A stretch of DNA of 64,000 nucleotides, from the NCBI GenBank assembly GCA_964580675.1, contig CAZOLI010000014.1, positions 1 through 64,000 of the forward strand. The letters run 5' to 3'. The notes beneath the pieces are model-generated. The model was not told the DNA's origin. It searched no databases and saw only the letters and a program-made list of their open reading frames with translations. This document shows, in pieces, positions 25,949 through 35,538 of the stretch (position 1 is the first letter of the stretch; each line of letters begins with the position of its first letter). This stretch comes from CAZOLI01 sp964580675 (GTDB lineage Bacteria; Planctomycetota; MHYJ01; CAYXQY01). The position numbers and the translations under genes were made by a program.

Positions 25949-26959
25949 ATGCCGGTAACAAAACAAAAATACTCCGATGCCGAAATTCAGGAAACCGCGA
26001 ATCGCCTCTACGAGAAAGTAGACGGGGTAAAGACAAAATTTGAATGCAGGGCTTACGCGCCGCTCATTCTTGAAATAAAAGAGCTGAAAGAGAAGAAAAA
26101 CGCCGTCATTCTCGGTCACAACTACCAGGTGCCGGAAATATTTCACGGCATAAGCGATTACACAGGAGACTCCCTCGGACTCAGCAAAAAAGCCTCGGAA
26201 ACGGACGCGGAGATAATCGTGTTCTGCGGAGTACATTTTATGGCCGAGTCCGCCAAGGTGATGAATCCCGATCGAACGGTTATTCTCCCGAGCATGGAGG
26301 CGGGATGTTCTCTCGCGGAAAGCATCACGGCGGAGGATGTTCGTGAACTAAAAGAAGAAAACCCGGGGGTCCCGGTTGTGACGTACGTGAACACATCAGC
26401 GGCCGTCAAAGCGGAATCCGATGTTTGCTGCACCTCCGCCAATTCACTGAAAGTCATTGAATCGCTGGATTCCGATCGGGTGATCTTCATTCCGGACGAA
26501 TACCTGTCCGAAAACGTGGCGAAGAAAACCTCCAAGGAAATCATCACCTGGAACGGTCGGTGTGTGGTTCACGAGGAATTTACCGTTCAGGACATCAAAT
26601 ACCACCGGAACACGTTTGACGACCTCGCGGTTCTCGCTCATCCCGAATGTTCCACCGATGTGGTTGAGGAAGCGGATTTCACGGGCTCGACCTCGGCCAT
26701 GATGAACTACGTCGGGGAAATCGATAATGATCGCATTATGATGGTCACCGAATGCTCGATGTCCGACAACGTAAAAGAACGGTACCCGGAGAAAGAATTT
26801 ATCTCCACCTGTGTGACCTGTCCGTACATGAAAGAAATCACCCTGGAACGAACCCTCGAATCCTTGAAGAACGAGGAACCCAAAGTGGAGGTACCACCCG
26901 AGGTGCGCAAAGGAGCCCGGAAGGCCCTTGAACGCATGATGGAAATAGGGCGAGGGTAA
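25949..26959 (+). CDS. nadA: Quinolinate synthase
   Basis: 336 residues from the ATG at 25949; an apparent longer frame from 25823 begins within the promoter. NadA condenses iminoaspartate with dihydroxyacetone phosphate to give quinolinate for NAD synthesis, using a [4Fe-4S] cluster. The expected Cys lie in FCGVHFMAESAK, VCCTSANS and STCVTCPYM. AVILGHNYQVPEI near residue 55 is the conserved substrate-binding stretch. A G-S-T-S-A-M segment is also present. The partner genes nadB and nadC are not in the window. The ribosome site AGGA is unusually close to the ATG. Confidence 0.96.
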   Translation: MPVTKQKYSDAEIQETANRLYEKVDGVKTKFECRAYAPLILEIKELKEKKNAVILGHNYQVPEIFHGISDYTGDSLGLSKKASETDAEIIVFCGVHFMAESAKVMNPDRTVILPSMEAGCSLAESITAEDVRELKEENPGVPVVTYVNTSAAVKAESDVCCTSANSLKVIESLDSDRVIFIPDEYLSENVAKKTSKEIITWNGRCVVHEEFTVQDIKYHRNTFDDLAVLAHPECSTDVVEEADFTGSTSAMMNYVGEIDNDRIMMVTECSMSDNVKERYPEKEFISTCVTCPYMKEITLERTLESLKNEEPKVEVPPEVRKGARKALERMMEIGRG

Positions 26960-26969
26960 ATAGATTTGA

Positions 26970-26991
26970 ACAAACGAATACCGCCGTTTGT
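26970..26991 (+). terminator. Hairpin after nadA
   Basis: ACAAACG (26970-26976) pairs with CGTTTGT (26985-26991) over an eight-base loop, ten bases after the nadA stop. No T-run follows; it could be a weak terminator or part of the ctpA leader. Confidence 0.35.
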
Positions 26992-27085
26992 CGTACATTA
27001 ATGAAGGAATTTTCCAGCTCCTGTAAACCCCGTATTTTTGAGAATTGCGTTTTACATTCGTTCACTTCCGTTTCTGGAGAACAAC

Positions 27086-29275
27086 ATGAAAAAGAACATC
27101 GCCGCAGCGGGAATGTCCCTCCTGCTTGTTTTCTTTGGCTTTCTGCAGACCGCAACGGCTCAGGACGCCGGTGTCTCGATCATTGCCGAGGAGGCGACGG
27201 ACAAATCCGGTGAGGAATTCTGGATTCAGGCCCAGAAACTGGTAAACTACGCGGAAGAAAACCGGGATACGCTCCGGAGCATGATTACCGGATCAAAGCC
27301 AAAAGTCCGGATTGTGTCGGCGTTTGCCCTTTACACACAGGCCCGACAGATGGAGGCCGATAACCTCGATCTTGAAAAAAACCTGAAACGGGAGGCTCTC
27401 AAAGCACTCACCGACGTGGTGAAGAAAAATAAAGGGGAACCGCGCAATCTTGCCGCAAAAGCCATAACCACGTTGACCCGTGAAGACGCCAATTACGGCG
27501 ATGTGGATCCCTATATGACGAATCTGAAGAACATTCTTAGTGACACGTCCGACAACAGATCAAAACTGGAGGTGGCCCGGGCATTGTTTGCCATTAGCGG
27601 GTTCAGCATAAAGGCGGTATCGGCCGTCGAGGACGTCATGAATAGCACGGACGACCGCATCCTGAAATTCGACGCCGCCGTGGCTCTGACCAACATGGAC
27701 AAGTACGACAAAGCGAAACCGATCCTGAAGGAATACAGCAAACTCCCGTCCGAAAAAGGAGACACGGCAAGGATGCTGCTCAACCGGATTAGCCTTGCGG
27801 AGGACCTCGAACGGTTGCAGTCCGGTTCCGGCGGCGGAAGTTATCCCCTCGTGGACGAAGTGCTATCCAAGATCAACAAGTTTTACGTGGACGAGGACAA
27901 AATCTCCAGGCAGGAACTGATCCAAGGGGCCGCCGAGGGGATGATGAACAAACTCGACCGGTTCTCCACCTTCCTGGACAAAGAACAATTCAAAAGCCTG
28001 CAGGAAGATATTAACCGTGAATACGGGGGTATCGGGGCCATTGTAACCATGAAAGACGGGTACCTCACGATCGAACGCCCCATTTACGACGGTCCGGCGT
28101 ATGAAGCGGGTATTCGAACCAACGATCAGATTGTGGAAGTAGAAGGCAAATCCACGTACCAGAAAACACTTTCCGAACTCGTGGACAAACTTAAAGGGAA
28201 ACCCGGAACAGAGGTAAACGTAAAAGTTATGCGCCGGGGCTGGACCGACGCCCGGAAAATGACCATCACCCGGGGAAAGATTGATATGGACACGGTTCGA
28301 CACCGTATGCTGCCGGGGAAAATCGGATATATTTCTATCGTGACTTTCGGGGACGGCACTACCGAAGAACTGGAATCAGCCGTCCGCGACCTGAAGCAAA
28401 ACGGCGTGCAGTCCGTCATTGTTGACGTTCGGCGGAACACGGGTGGATACCTGAGCGCTGCCGTTGGTGTCTGTGATGTGTTCCTGAAAAAAGGAGAAAA
28501 AGTCGTTTCCATCAAGGGCAAGCTGCGGAAACGAGAAAAATTCGCGAGCAAGGAACAGCTATACGACGGTCCACTGACCGTTCTGGTGGACGACGGAAGC
28601 GCCAGTGCGAGCGAAATTTTTTCCGGCACAATGCAGGACCACAACCGGGCAACAATCATCGGTCAGAGAACCTACGGAAAGGGGAGTGTTCAAAAACTCG
28701 AAAAATTAAAATCGCTCGACAACAAGGCCGCCATCAAAATCACCTGGGCAAAGTACTACCTTCCGTCCGGTCGGGAAATTCACAAGCCCAAAGAAAACAC
28801 GCCGAAATCCGAAGAATGGGGCATAAAACCGGACGTGTCCATTGAACGGGAACAGCGTGATTTCTGGTTTGCCTACGCGTCCCAGAAACTCCTGGACACC
28901 AAAGCCCCCCTTGAATACTTCAAAAAGCACCGGGACGAGCACCTGGACAAATTCAAAAATCTGGCCCAGTTTGACGGGTTTGAATGGAAGAAATATCCCG
29001 ACTTCGAAAAATTCTACAACGGCCTGGACACGAAACTAAATAAGAATTACGTCCGGAAATTGCTCCGGCAGGAAATTCGGAGAAAGGTAGCGGACATCCG
29101 GGGACAGGCCTTCATCTACGACCTCCAGGATGATCTTCAACTTCAGCGCTCGGTGTATGAACTCCTGAAGGGCCGGGACGAAAGCCCGGAGGACTACACC
29201 CAGTACAAACACTTTTCCGACAAATTCACGGAAGGGAATAAAAAAGAGGACGAAAATTCCGGGGACGGAAATTAA
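27086..29275 (+). CDS. Exported C-terminal processing protease (S41) with N-terminal HEAT-like region
   Basis: 729 residues from the ATG at 27086, set by GGAGA six bases upstream. A signal peptide (1-25) ends near ATAQDA. Residues about 30-250 are helical HEAT-like repeats. The protease core holds a PDZ domain (about 320-400, GPAYEAGIRTNDQIVEVEG) and the S41 domain. The Ser/Lys dyad is visible as the Ser in DDGSASASEIFSG (about residue 505) and the Lys in TYGKGSVQ (about 532). CtpA/Prc enzymes cleave periplasmic proteins near their C-termini. The HEAT-like extension is unusual and may recruit substrates or adaptors. A helical C-terminal tail of about 150 residues resembles the Prc tail. Confidence 0.93.
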   Translation: MKKNIAAAGMSLLLVFFGFLQTATAQDAGVSIIAEEATDKSGEEFWIQAQKLVNYAEENRDTLRSMITGSKPKVRIVSAFALYTQARQMEADNLDLEKNLKREALKALTDVVKKNKGEPRNLAAKAITTLTREDANYGDVDPYMTNLKNILSDTSDNRSKLEVARALFAISGFSIKAVSAVEDVMNSTDDRILKFDAAVALTNMDKYDKAKPILKEYSKLPSEKGDTARMLLNRISLAEDLERLQSGSGGGSYPLVDEVLSKINKFYVDEDKISRQELIQGAAEGMMNKLDRFSTFLDKEQFKSLQEDINREYGGIGAIVTMKDGYLTIERPIYDGPAYEAGIRTNDQIVEVEGKSTYQKTLSELVDKLKGKPGTEVNVKVMRRGWTDARKMTITRGKIDMDTVRHRMLPGKIGYISIVTFGDGTTEELESAVRDLKQNGVQSVIVDVRRNTGGYLSAAVGVCDVFLKKGEKVVSIKGKLRKREKFASKEQLYDGPLTVLVDDGSASASEIFSGTMQDHNRATIIGQRTYGKGSVQKLEKLKSLDNKAAIKITWAKYYLPSGREIHKPKENTPKSEEWGIKPDVSIEREQRDFWFAYASQKLLDTKAPLEYFKKHRDEHLDKFKNLAQFDGFEWKKYPDFEKFYNGLDTKLNKNYVRKLLRQEIRRKVADIRGQAFIYDLQDDLQLQRSVYELLKGRDESPEDYTQYKHFSDKFTEGNKKEDENSGDGN

Positions 29276-29405
29276 CCGGAACACAAACGCCAACGAACCG
29301 GAGTGCCTGTTTCCATAATTACCCCACAGCACCTCCGCCCGGGATTCGCCAGCGTGTCATCCATAAAACCACCGGCCTCTACGTATCCATCAATCCTTCA
29401 ATCTG

Positions 29406-30152
29406 ATGTTGGACGATAAACAGGCCGATCGATACAGCCGGCAGATCGTTCTACCGGAGGTGGGCGGATCGGGACAGGAACGGCTGCTAAATGCCTCCGT
29501 CCTGATTGTCGGTGCCGGTGGGCTCGGCTGTCCCGTTGCCACGGCACTTTGTGGCGCGGGTGTGGGGAAACTTACCATTTATGATTTCGATACCGTTGAG
29601 CTTTCCAATCTCCACCGGCAGACGCTCTTTCGTGAGGAAGACATTGGTCTACCGAAAGCCGACGTGGTCCGGAACCGCCTGAACGGCCTGAACCCGGACT
29701 GCGAAATTAGATCGGTAAACGAAACACTGGACGCAGGCAAGCTGGAGGAGGAGCTCGAAGATCACCACCTCGTCGTCGAAGGCTCCGATGCCTTCGACAC
29801 GAAATTTATGGTGAACGACGGCTGTGTGAAACAGGGAGTCCCCATGGTCCTGGGCGGCATCCTACGGCACACCGGCCAGGTCCTGAGCGTGCTTCCCGGC
29901 GAATCCGCCTGTTACCGATGCATTTTTGAATCTCCGCCACCGGAAACGGAAGTGCCGGACTGCAGCGAAGCCGGTGTTCTCGGAGCACTTGCCGGAACCA
30001 TCGGCAATCTTCAGGCCTACGAGGTGAAAAAAATTATTCTCGGGTTCGGTACTCCCCTTTTCGGTACACTCCTGGAAATCCACCCCGATAAGATGGATTT
30101 TCGAACCGTTCCGTTCGAATCAAATCCCGACTGTCCGGCCTGTACCGGATAA
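29406..30152 (+). CDS. ThiF/MoeB/HesA-family adenylyltransferase
   Basis: 248 residues, an E1-like enzyme that adenylates the C-terminal Gly of a ubiquitin-like sulfur carrier (ThiS or MoaD). Seen: YSRQIVLPEVGGSGQERLLNA, the nucleotide-binding GAGGLGCP, the SNLHRQTLF Arg finger region, the VEGSDAFDTKF Asp, and two zinc-binding pairs, CYRC and CPAC. It lacks the rhodanese domain of some MoeB proteins. No carrier-protein, thiamine or molybdopterin gene lies nearby, so the choice between ThiF and MoeB stays open. It is convergent with the hydrolase gene. Confidence 0.93.
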   Translation: MLDDKQADRYSRQIVLPEVGGSGQERLLNASVLIVGAGGLGCPVATALCGAGVGKLTIYDFDTVELSNLHRQTLFREEDIGLPKADVVRNRLNGLNPDCEIRSVNETLDAGKLEEELEDHHLVVEGSDAFDTKFMVNDGCVKQGVPMVLGGILRHTGQVLSVLPGESACYRCIFESPPPETEVPDCSEAGVLGALAGTIGNLQAYEVKKIILGFGTPLFGTLLEIHPDKMDFRTVPFESNPDCPACTG

Positions 30153-30223
30153 ATGAATTTGACAGTCCCCCGCCTCTGAAAACTCCCCATCAAATATACC
30201 CAGGTGAACTGGTCGTAACCGCC

Positions 30224-30257
30224 GACGGAGTCTCCGTGCAAAGAAAAGGACTCCGTC
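30224..30257. terminator. Nine-base-pair inverted repeat between convergent genes
   Basis: GACGGAGTC (30224-30232) and GACTCCGTC (30249-30257) are a perfect inverted repeat around a 16-base loop, between the ThiF-like and hydrolase stops. It suits a bidirectional terminator, though no long T-run follows. Confidence 0.5.
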
Positions 30258-30275
30258 AAACTCAACTCTTGACTC

Positions 30276-31946
30276 TTACTCTTCCTCAAACGTCTTGAAC
30301 TTCTGTTTTAGCCGGTCTCGCTCCTCATTCGTCCAACCCTCCGGTTCGGTGAGGTGATACCAGGACTCAAAGTAATCCACCGCCCGGTAATTGTGGCCGT
30401 ATCCGGGAGGGGCGTGTCCAAATGCAATATCCGCCCCGATTTGAAACCCCGTAACGACGGGAAACCACCGTAGTTCACTCGATACATCCGGGCCGGTTGT
30501 CCCCTCCATCCAGGACGACGTCCGGTAGAAAATATCCGGATTAAAAAACGTGACCGGGTCACTTGCATACTGCAGATACGCAATACGAAACGAACCCCAC
30601 GGGGCCTTCCCTTCGTCCAGTCCCCCGTTCTGATTTGCAAAGCGAACGACGGAGCCATCACGAAACCGTGGTTTCCAGGCCAGTGATTCTGGTTTTCTTC
30701 TTTCGGTGATGGATTGCCATGTTTCACTTCGAAAAGGAGGGCCCGCCCATAGCACACCGCTAAAGGGTTCGTCAATGATGTCGTAGAAATCGAACGAACG
30801 GTCGGAATTCAATGCACCGAGGCTCAACCCGAACAGGTATAACTTCGGACGTTCCCCCTCCGGTCGTTCCTTCCAGTACCCGTACACGCTCCGAAACACC
30901 TCCCGGGCGGTCTCAACGCCGTACGATTCTCTGGTCCAGAGGGCAAGTGGACTGGGGAGGTATGAATACTGGGCGGCTGCCGTGGCCACGTCTCCACGGT
31001 GAAGGTACTCAAGCGGTGCAATGGCTGATTCATCCACCCATCCCGTACCGGTCGGGGTAACCAGCACAAGGATCGACCGATGAAACGCATTGACCCGTTG
31101 AAGTTCCCGAAGAACCAGCTCGGCCCGCTCCTCGGGTGTCTCCCCATTGTTTAGACCGGCATAAACCCGAATAGGGGTTTTGACGGGTTTATTGGTAAAC
31201 TCTTTTATGTCCGAGACCTTCGTTGTCCGTGACACAAACCGCCGTCCGCTCCGACCCATTCCTTCCCATTCCAGGTGCGATGCCGAGCTGCCGGGGTGTA
31301 TCGGGGTCGACGGGCTTTCCACCTCCGGGTCCATCACCGAATCAAAAGCTCTGTACGTGCTGTCAGCCACCCGGAGGAGGAAGGCAAAAAACACACCGTT
31401 AATAACAATCCAGAACAGGGCAATGGCGGCCCCCAGACCGAGTAGGTTTGAAACAGGCCTTGAGATGAACTTCTGAAGTTTTGTGGATAACAGTTGAAAG
31501 GTCCGGCGAAATATAAAGGCCAAACCGAGAACCAAAAGAAAAAGACCAAGAGACACCAGCCCGATCACCAGCTGATGAAAACCCGCCGTTTTCTCCATCC
31601 CCATGAGTTCCCGGATCGAGTTCTGCCAGCCGTTCGCCCACCACAGAAAGAAAAACGCAAGAACCGTACAGAAAACAGTAAAAATGACTTTTAGGTTCCG
31701 GCGCAGTTTTCCCTTTATTTCCGGCAGGCCGAGGTAATTCCACAGCCAGTTACCGCCAACCCCCAGACCATAACCCGCCGAGAGCGAACAACCGGAAATA
31801 AGACCCTGAACAAAACTTGTCCGGGGCAGAAGACTGGGGGTTAGAGAAAAAGCAAAAAAGACCGTGCCGGTCAGTAATCCGGGCGTGGAATACCTGCGAT
31901 CAATAAAAAGGAGAAACAATTTGATGTTGTCCCAGACTGATTGCAT
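30276..31946 (-). CDS. Membrane alpha/beta-hydrolase family protein (Abhydrolase_9 type)
   Basis: 556 residues. The N-terminal 200 residues contain five or six transmembrane helices, opening FFAFSLTPSLLPRTSFVQG, the pattern of the Abhydrolase_9 N-terminal domain. The C-terminal alpha/beta hydrolase domain (about 240-550) has the nucleophile elbow LFGLSLGALNSD (G-x-S-x-G), and a late HAPPGYGHNYR stretch likely carries the catalytic His. Family members include mycobacterial Rv1069c, a membrane lipase/esterase-like protein. The substrate is probably a lipid at the membrane, by inference from topology. A promoter lies at 32070-32096. Confidence 0.85.
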   Translation of the reverse strand: MQSVWDNIKLFLLFIDRRYSTPGLLTGTVFFAFSLTPSLLPRTSFVQGLISGCSLSAGYGLGVGGNWLWNYLGLPEIKGKLRRNLKVIFTVFCTVLAFFFLWWANGWQNSIRELMGMEKTAGFHQLVIGLVSLGLFLLVLGLAFIFRRTFQLLSTKLQKFISRPVSNLLGLGAAIALFWIVINGVFFAFLLRVADSTYRAFDSVMDPEVESPSTPIHPGSSASHLEWEGMGRSGRRFVSRTTKVSDIKEFTNKPVKTPIRVYAGLNNGETPEERAELVLRELQRVNAFHRSILVLVTPTGTGWVDESAIAPLEYLHRGDVATAAAQYSYLPSPLALWTRESYGVETAREVFRSVYGYWKERPEGERPKLYLFGLSLGALNSDRSFDFYDIIDEPFSGVLWAGPPFRSETWQSITERRKPESLAWKPRFRDGSVVRFANQNGGLDEGKAPWGSFRIAYLQYASDPVTFFNPDIFYRTSSWMEGTTGPDVSSELRWFPVVTGFQIGADIAFGHAPPGYGHNYRAVDYFESWYHLTEPEGWTNEERDRLKQKFKTFEEE

Positions 31947-32392
31947 GATTCCAGACCAATTAATGATCGTTCAGAACGTCCCCATCGTTCTGTTTGGGTG
32001 GGTAATACCACTCATACCACTCGACGCCAGCGATTGCCCAAAGTACCGTAACTGTCATTTCGGATGACAATTATAAAGAATATCCGGTCCTGACAATAAT
32101 GAATACCCAGAACTCCCTCATTTTTCGAGGGGATTCAGTTCTTTTTCGGAAGACATCGAACAGATCGAGGAGAACTTTTCAGGCCCGGGCCCGGGTCCGG
32201 GACATGGCTTCTGGCAAACCGAAAGAACACGCTTCCAATGAATCCAATACCGGGCCCTGCCAACAATTGTTCTCGAAAAACCCTACAATGAGTAATGTAA
32301 AAGAGATTCTCACATGGACAAACCCATCCAGGTTTGCGGTCGAAACCATTCCATTTTAAAAACCATCATGAAACTTTGAACACAGGATCAGC
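31947..32392. other. Divergent intergenic region, hydrolase / SDR fusion
   Basis: 446 bases. Besides the promoter and palindrome it contains a second inverted repeat, CAGAACG (31972-31978) with CGTTCTG (31986-31992), in the hydrolase leader, and a CCCGGGCCCGGG stretch near 32193-32204. A plus-strand frame at 32099-32359 has no ribosome site or recognisable domain, and I do not call it. Confidence 0.5.
32053..32096 (-). promoter_or_regulatory. Promoter with overlapping palindrome for the membrane hydrolase
   Basis: Minus strand: TTGTCA (32091-32096), a 15-base spacer, TATAAT (32070-32075). A perfect inverted repeat TGTCAT/ATGACA with a five-base loop (32053-32069) begins right after the -10 box, over the expected transcription start. 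It could be an operator or a 5' hairpin. The spacer is short. Confidence 0.45.
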
Positions 32393-33847
32393 GTGACTGA
32401 ACCGAAACACACCATACTTCTGGCCGGCGCCACGGGATACATCGGTGGATTGCTTCTGCCGCGACTTCGGGAACGGGAGGAACGGCTTCGCTGCCTGGCC
32501 CGTTCGCCCGAAAAATTACAGCACCTGTTTGGGACGGACGTGGACGTGGTCCAGGCAAACGTACTGAAACCGGAAACCCTTCCGGCGGCGATGGAGGATG
32601 TTGACGTTGCTTATTACCTGATCCACTCCATGGGTACCGGTGGTGATTTTCACGAGCGGGACGTCACCGGGGCCCGGAACTTCGCGGAGGCAGCGGAGGA
32701 AGCCGGGGTACAGCGAATTATTTATCTCGGGGGTCTTGCCCGGGGGGAACCGTCCGAACTCTCCGATCACCTGAAGAGCCGAATGGAGGTGGGGAATATT
32801 CTCGACTCCACCTCAGTGCCTGTTACGGAACTTCGCGCATCAATCATTATTGGTGCCGGCAGTGCGTCGTTCGAAATTATCCGGGATCTGGTCGACAAAC
32901 TACCCCTAATGATCACGCCGAAATGGGTAAATTCCCGATGCGAACCGATTGCCGTAAGGGACGTAATTTCCTATCTTGTTGGCTGTCTGGACAACGGAGA
33001 AACAGCGGGGATGACCCTGGAGATCGGAGGCGGAGAGGTTTTTACGTACGCGGAGATGATGAAGATCGTCGCGGAGGTGATGAACCGGGCCGTCTACATG
33101 ATCACGGTACCGGTTCTAACCCCTCGACTTTCGGCGTACTGGCTGAATCTAATTACCTCCGTTCCCATGGAAATTGCGTATCCACTCGTGGATGGCCTTC
33201 GGAACGATTCCTACTGCACGGACCACAGAATTCAAGAACTTATTCCGTTCGAACGCTTATCGTTTCGTGAGGCCCTGCGAAGGTCATTTGAACAGGAATC
33301 GAATGAAACAATCTCATCCCGATGGACCACGGCCAGCCATCGGAGTACCCCCACCGTCGAAGCCGGGCCGGATCGGGCCACGGATCCCCTTCGAGATCGT
33401 CAGATCATCAACACGACGGCCTCGCCGGCGGACCTTTTTCACGTCATCTCCCGCATCGGGGGAAAATCGGGTTACTACTTCGGAAATTTCCTCTGGAAAC
33501 TTCGAGGGTTTGTGGATCGGCTGCTGGGAGGACCGGGTTGCCGACGGGGACGCCGGCATCCGAGCGAATTGAAGCCCGGTGACACCATTGATTTCTGGCG
33601 CGTGGAGGTCGTGAGGAAAAACCGGTACTTACGTCTTCGAGCGGAAATGAAATTGCCCGGGACGGCCTGGCTGGAGTTTCAGATTACGCCGGAACAGGAG
33701 GGATCAACCACGTTCCGACAGGAGGCTACATTTGCTGTTCACAACCTGCCGGGATACCTGTACTGGTTTGTCCTGCTACCGATCCACCTGGTTCTCTTCC
33801 GAAACCTGGCCAAACAGATCGTCGCGAGAGCGGAGGGAAACGCATAA
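32393..33847 (+). CDS. SDR-type NAD(P)-binding protein fused to a DUF2867/SRPBCC-like domain
   Basis: 484 residues, GTG start. The N-terminal atypical short-chain dehydrogenase (1-290) has the dinucleotide-binding loop GATGYIGG (12-19), DVAYYLIHSMG and QRIIYLGGL. The C-terminal part (about 330-480) matches the DUF2867-type domain: FHVISRIGGKSGYYFGNFLWKLRGFVDRLLGG...LKPGDTIDFWRV. The same fusion is widespread in bacteria, but its substrate is not established; the family is related to NmrA-like and complex-I-assembly-like SDRs. The gene stands alone and is convergent with the App1-like gene. Confidence 0.88.
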   Translation: MTEPKHTILLAGATGYIGGLLLPRLREREERLRCLARSPEKLQHLFGTDVDVVQANVLKPETLPAAMEDVDVAYYLIHSMGTGGDFHERDVTGARNFAEAAEEAGVQRIIYLGGLARGEPSELSDHLKSRMEVGNILDSTSVPVTELRASIIIGAGSASFEIIRDLVDKLPLMITPKWVNSRCEPIAVRDVISYLVGCLDNGETAGMTLEIGGGEVFTYAEMMKIVAEVMNRAVYMITVPVLTPRLSAYWLNLITSVPMEIAYPLVDGLRNDSYCTDHRIQELIPFERLSFREALRRSFEQESNETISSRWTTASHRSTPTVEAGPDRATDPLRDRQIINTTASPADLFHVISRIGGKSGYYFGNFLWKLRGFVDRLLGGPGCRRGRRHPSELKPGDTIDFWRVEVVRKNRYLRLRAEMKLPGTAWLEFQITPEQEGSTTFRQEATFAVHNLPGYLYWFVLLPIHLVLFRNLAKQIVARAEGNA

Positions 33848-33933
33848 TCTCACAAAACCCTCCCCTCCACTGCGATTTTTGTCCCGCGAACACTGCCCTC
33901 CGAACGGCTCCGTTTCGTCTATTCCCGTAAATT

Positions 33934-33950
33934 AGGAAACCCGTTTTCCT
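33934..33950. terminator. Short hairpin between convergent genes
   Basis: AGGAAA (33934-33939) pairs with TTTCCT (33945-33950), loop CCCGT, 16 bases before the App1-like stop. On the minus strand AATTT follows, which gives modest support for termination of that gene. Confidence 0.4.
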
Positions 33951-33965
33951 TCCAAAGCCCTCTGA

Positions 33966-35111
33966 TTAATCGGGCAACGAAACTGAGGAGGGATCGTCAA
34001 ACAAATTCCATTTTTTGGCGGGGACGTCACGAAAGGCGTTCCGGAATCGTTCGGATGAAGGGTCTTCATCGGTTACGTTATGAATCAGAATACCGTCGAC
34101 CCGGTCGGGGTATCTTCGAGCAATCTCGCCATAGATTTCCGGATCTTTCTCTCCGGCGTCGCCGACCAGCACAAACTGGCGTTCCGGATACCGCTTTATG
34201 TACGTAAGAATACGGGGTGTTTTCTTCTCTTCAGAGGACGCAAACAGGTTTCGAATTCGGAAATCGTCGAACTGAACCCGAAGGAGATCAACGGGACCTG
34301 CCGGAAAGTCGTGCTTGTTCAAAAACGGCTCAAGGTGAGGATATAGCTGCCATGGACTATTGGACAGATAAATAACGTCGGCCCTATGTTCACTTCGCCA
34401 CGCTTTGTAACGCTCCGACATCCCCGAAACAGGCCTGAATGGCTTCAGGAAGGTGTTTTGGAGTAATTTTCGGTGATTCGTTACGTTCGAAATTTTAATG
34501 GTATCGTCGATGTCGCTTATGACCGTCAGACCGGTGGGTCTCATCAGATGTATGGACCCGGAATAGGTATTATCGTTGGCTGCACCTGTAATCACCCGGT
34601 ACGTAATCCGGCCCTGATTCGCGTGTTCCTGCACTCGTTCCTTCGACAATTCCAGAACCGTGTCCACGTGTCCATCCCCGTCGGATTCCGGTAGAAGAAA
34701 CTGCTTGCCGGCGATTTCGATCGTCAGTTCCTTTCCCCCTTCGTTGTCCGCAAGAAACGGACGGACCCGACGGCGGAGACGACGCTCTTCCTCTTCACTC
34801 AGGTCGTCTTCCTCAATCGCTTCCTCAAATACTTCCGCAACCTGATTTCGCGCGAAGCTGCCCTTTTCGGGTTCGTAAATCCAGGCGTGAACGGGAAGGT
34901 GCCACGTTTCTCCATCATCGGAGAGCCAGCCGGCACTCGAAAACAATTCCACCCGTTCGTCGGATTTGACCCGGTCCTTCTTCGGGATCCTCCTTGAGGA
35001 TTTTCGACCGTTATCCGGTTTGCAGACCGTCAACGAAATGAACAGAAATACGACAAGCCCTCCCTTTATCGCCGTCGAACAGTACGCAGATAAATGGTTT
35101 ACTCTCATCAT
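33966..35111 (-). CDS. Exported App1-type (DUF2183) phosphatase
   Basis: 381 residues. The N-terminus carries a hydrophobic export segment (about 15-32) ending LTVC; that Cys is a poor lipobox match, so secretion rather than lipidation is equally possible. A beta-rich N-domain (about 55-190) precedes the catalytic domain (about 195-350). The catalytic motif is ISDIDDTIK (the DxDxT of HAD phosphatases), supported by VIYLSNSPWQLYPHL (second motif) and FVLVGDAGEKDPEIY (acidic motif). Yeast App1 is a phosphatidate phosphatase; bacterial members are assumed to act on lipid phosphates. The neighbouring membrane hydrolase could share lipid turnover, which is inference. Confidence 0.88.
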   Translation of the reverse strand: MMRVNHLSAYCSTAIKGGLVVFLFISLTVCKPDNGRKSSRRIPKKDRVKSDERVELFSSAGWLSDDGETWHLPVHAWIYEPEKGSFARNQVAEVFEEAIEEDDLSEEEERRLRRRVRPFLADNEGGKELTIEIAGKQFLLPESDGDGHVDTVLELSKERVQEHANQGRITYRVITGAANDNTYSGSIHLMRPTGLTVISDIDDTIKISNVTNHRKLLQNTFLKPFRPVSGMSERYKAWRSEHRADVIYLSNSPWQLYPHLEPFLNKHDFPAGPVDLLRVQFDDFRIRNLFASSEEKKTPRILTYIKRYPERQFVLVGDAGEKDPEIYGEIARRYPDRVDGILIHNVTDEDPSSERFRNAFRDVPAKKWNLFDDPSSVSLPD

Positions 35112-35538
35112 TTGACGGAACAGGTCTTCGTTCGGACTCTCTCGAAAAAACCCTTCATACCACCCGGTAAAGAGGCCGTCGACATGAACAATTGTTGCCG
35201 GAGTACAATGTTCAGACTTTGCCCTTCGGTTTCAAGAACTGATCAAACCGAAAATGCACCGGACGGCAAAAAACACCCACGGAACGTCGTTGCCATCAAC
35301 GGCCTGCTTCATAGAGAATGTTTGGCCCGAAGGTTCAGGAGGTCAACTGGATTAGCTTCATCCTGTTCATCCCGTCAAAGAAAATGCTGTCTAAAACAAA
35401 AATCATTGAACGGGTTCACCAGCGGGGTTCTATAAAGCATGCTACCTCAAAACCTTTGATCTTGCTGTTCGTCAACGGGTTTATATAACCGGGCGCACTC
35501 GGTATAATATTCGGTGTGGCTGAAGTTTTGAGGAAATA
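35112..35538. other. Intergenic region upstream of tRNA-Arg
   Basis: 427 bases between the App1-like gene and the tRNA. A perfect TATAAT at 35503-35508, preceded by TTTATA with a 17-base spacer, lies about 30 bases before the tRNA and probably drives it. I see no gene; a plus-strand frame to 35435 has no domain or ribosome site. Confidence 0.5.
35480..35508 (+). promoter_or_regulatory. Probable tRNA-Arg promoter
   Basis: TTTATA (35480-35485), a 17-base spacer and a perfect TATAAT (35503-35508). The mature tRNA begins 31 bases after the -10 box. Confidence 0.5.

Noticed and set aside
32099..32359. 86-residue plus-strand frame
   Set aside because: No ribosome site, no domain, low-complexity composition; treated as intergenic.
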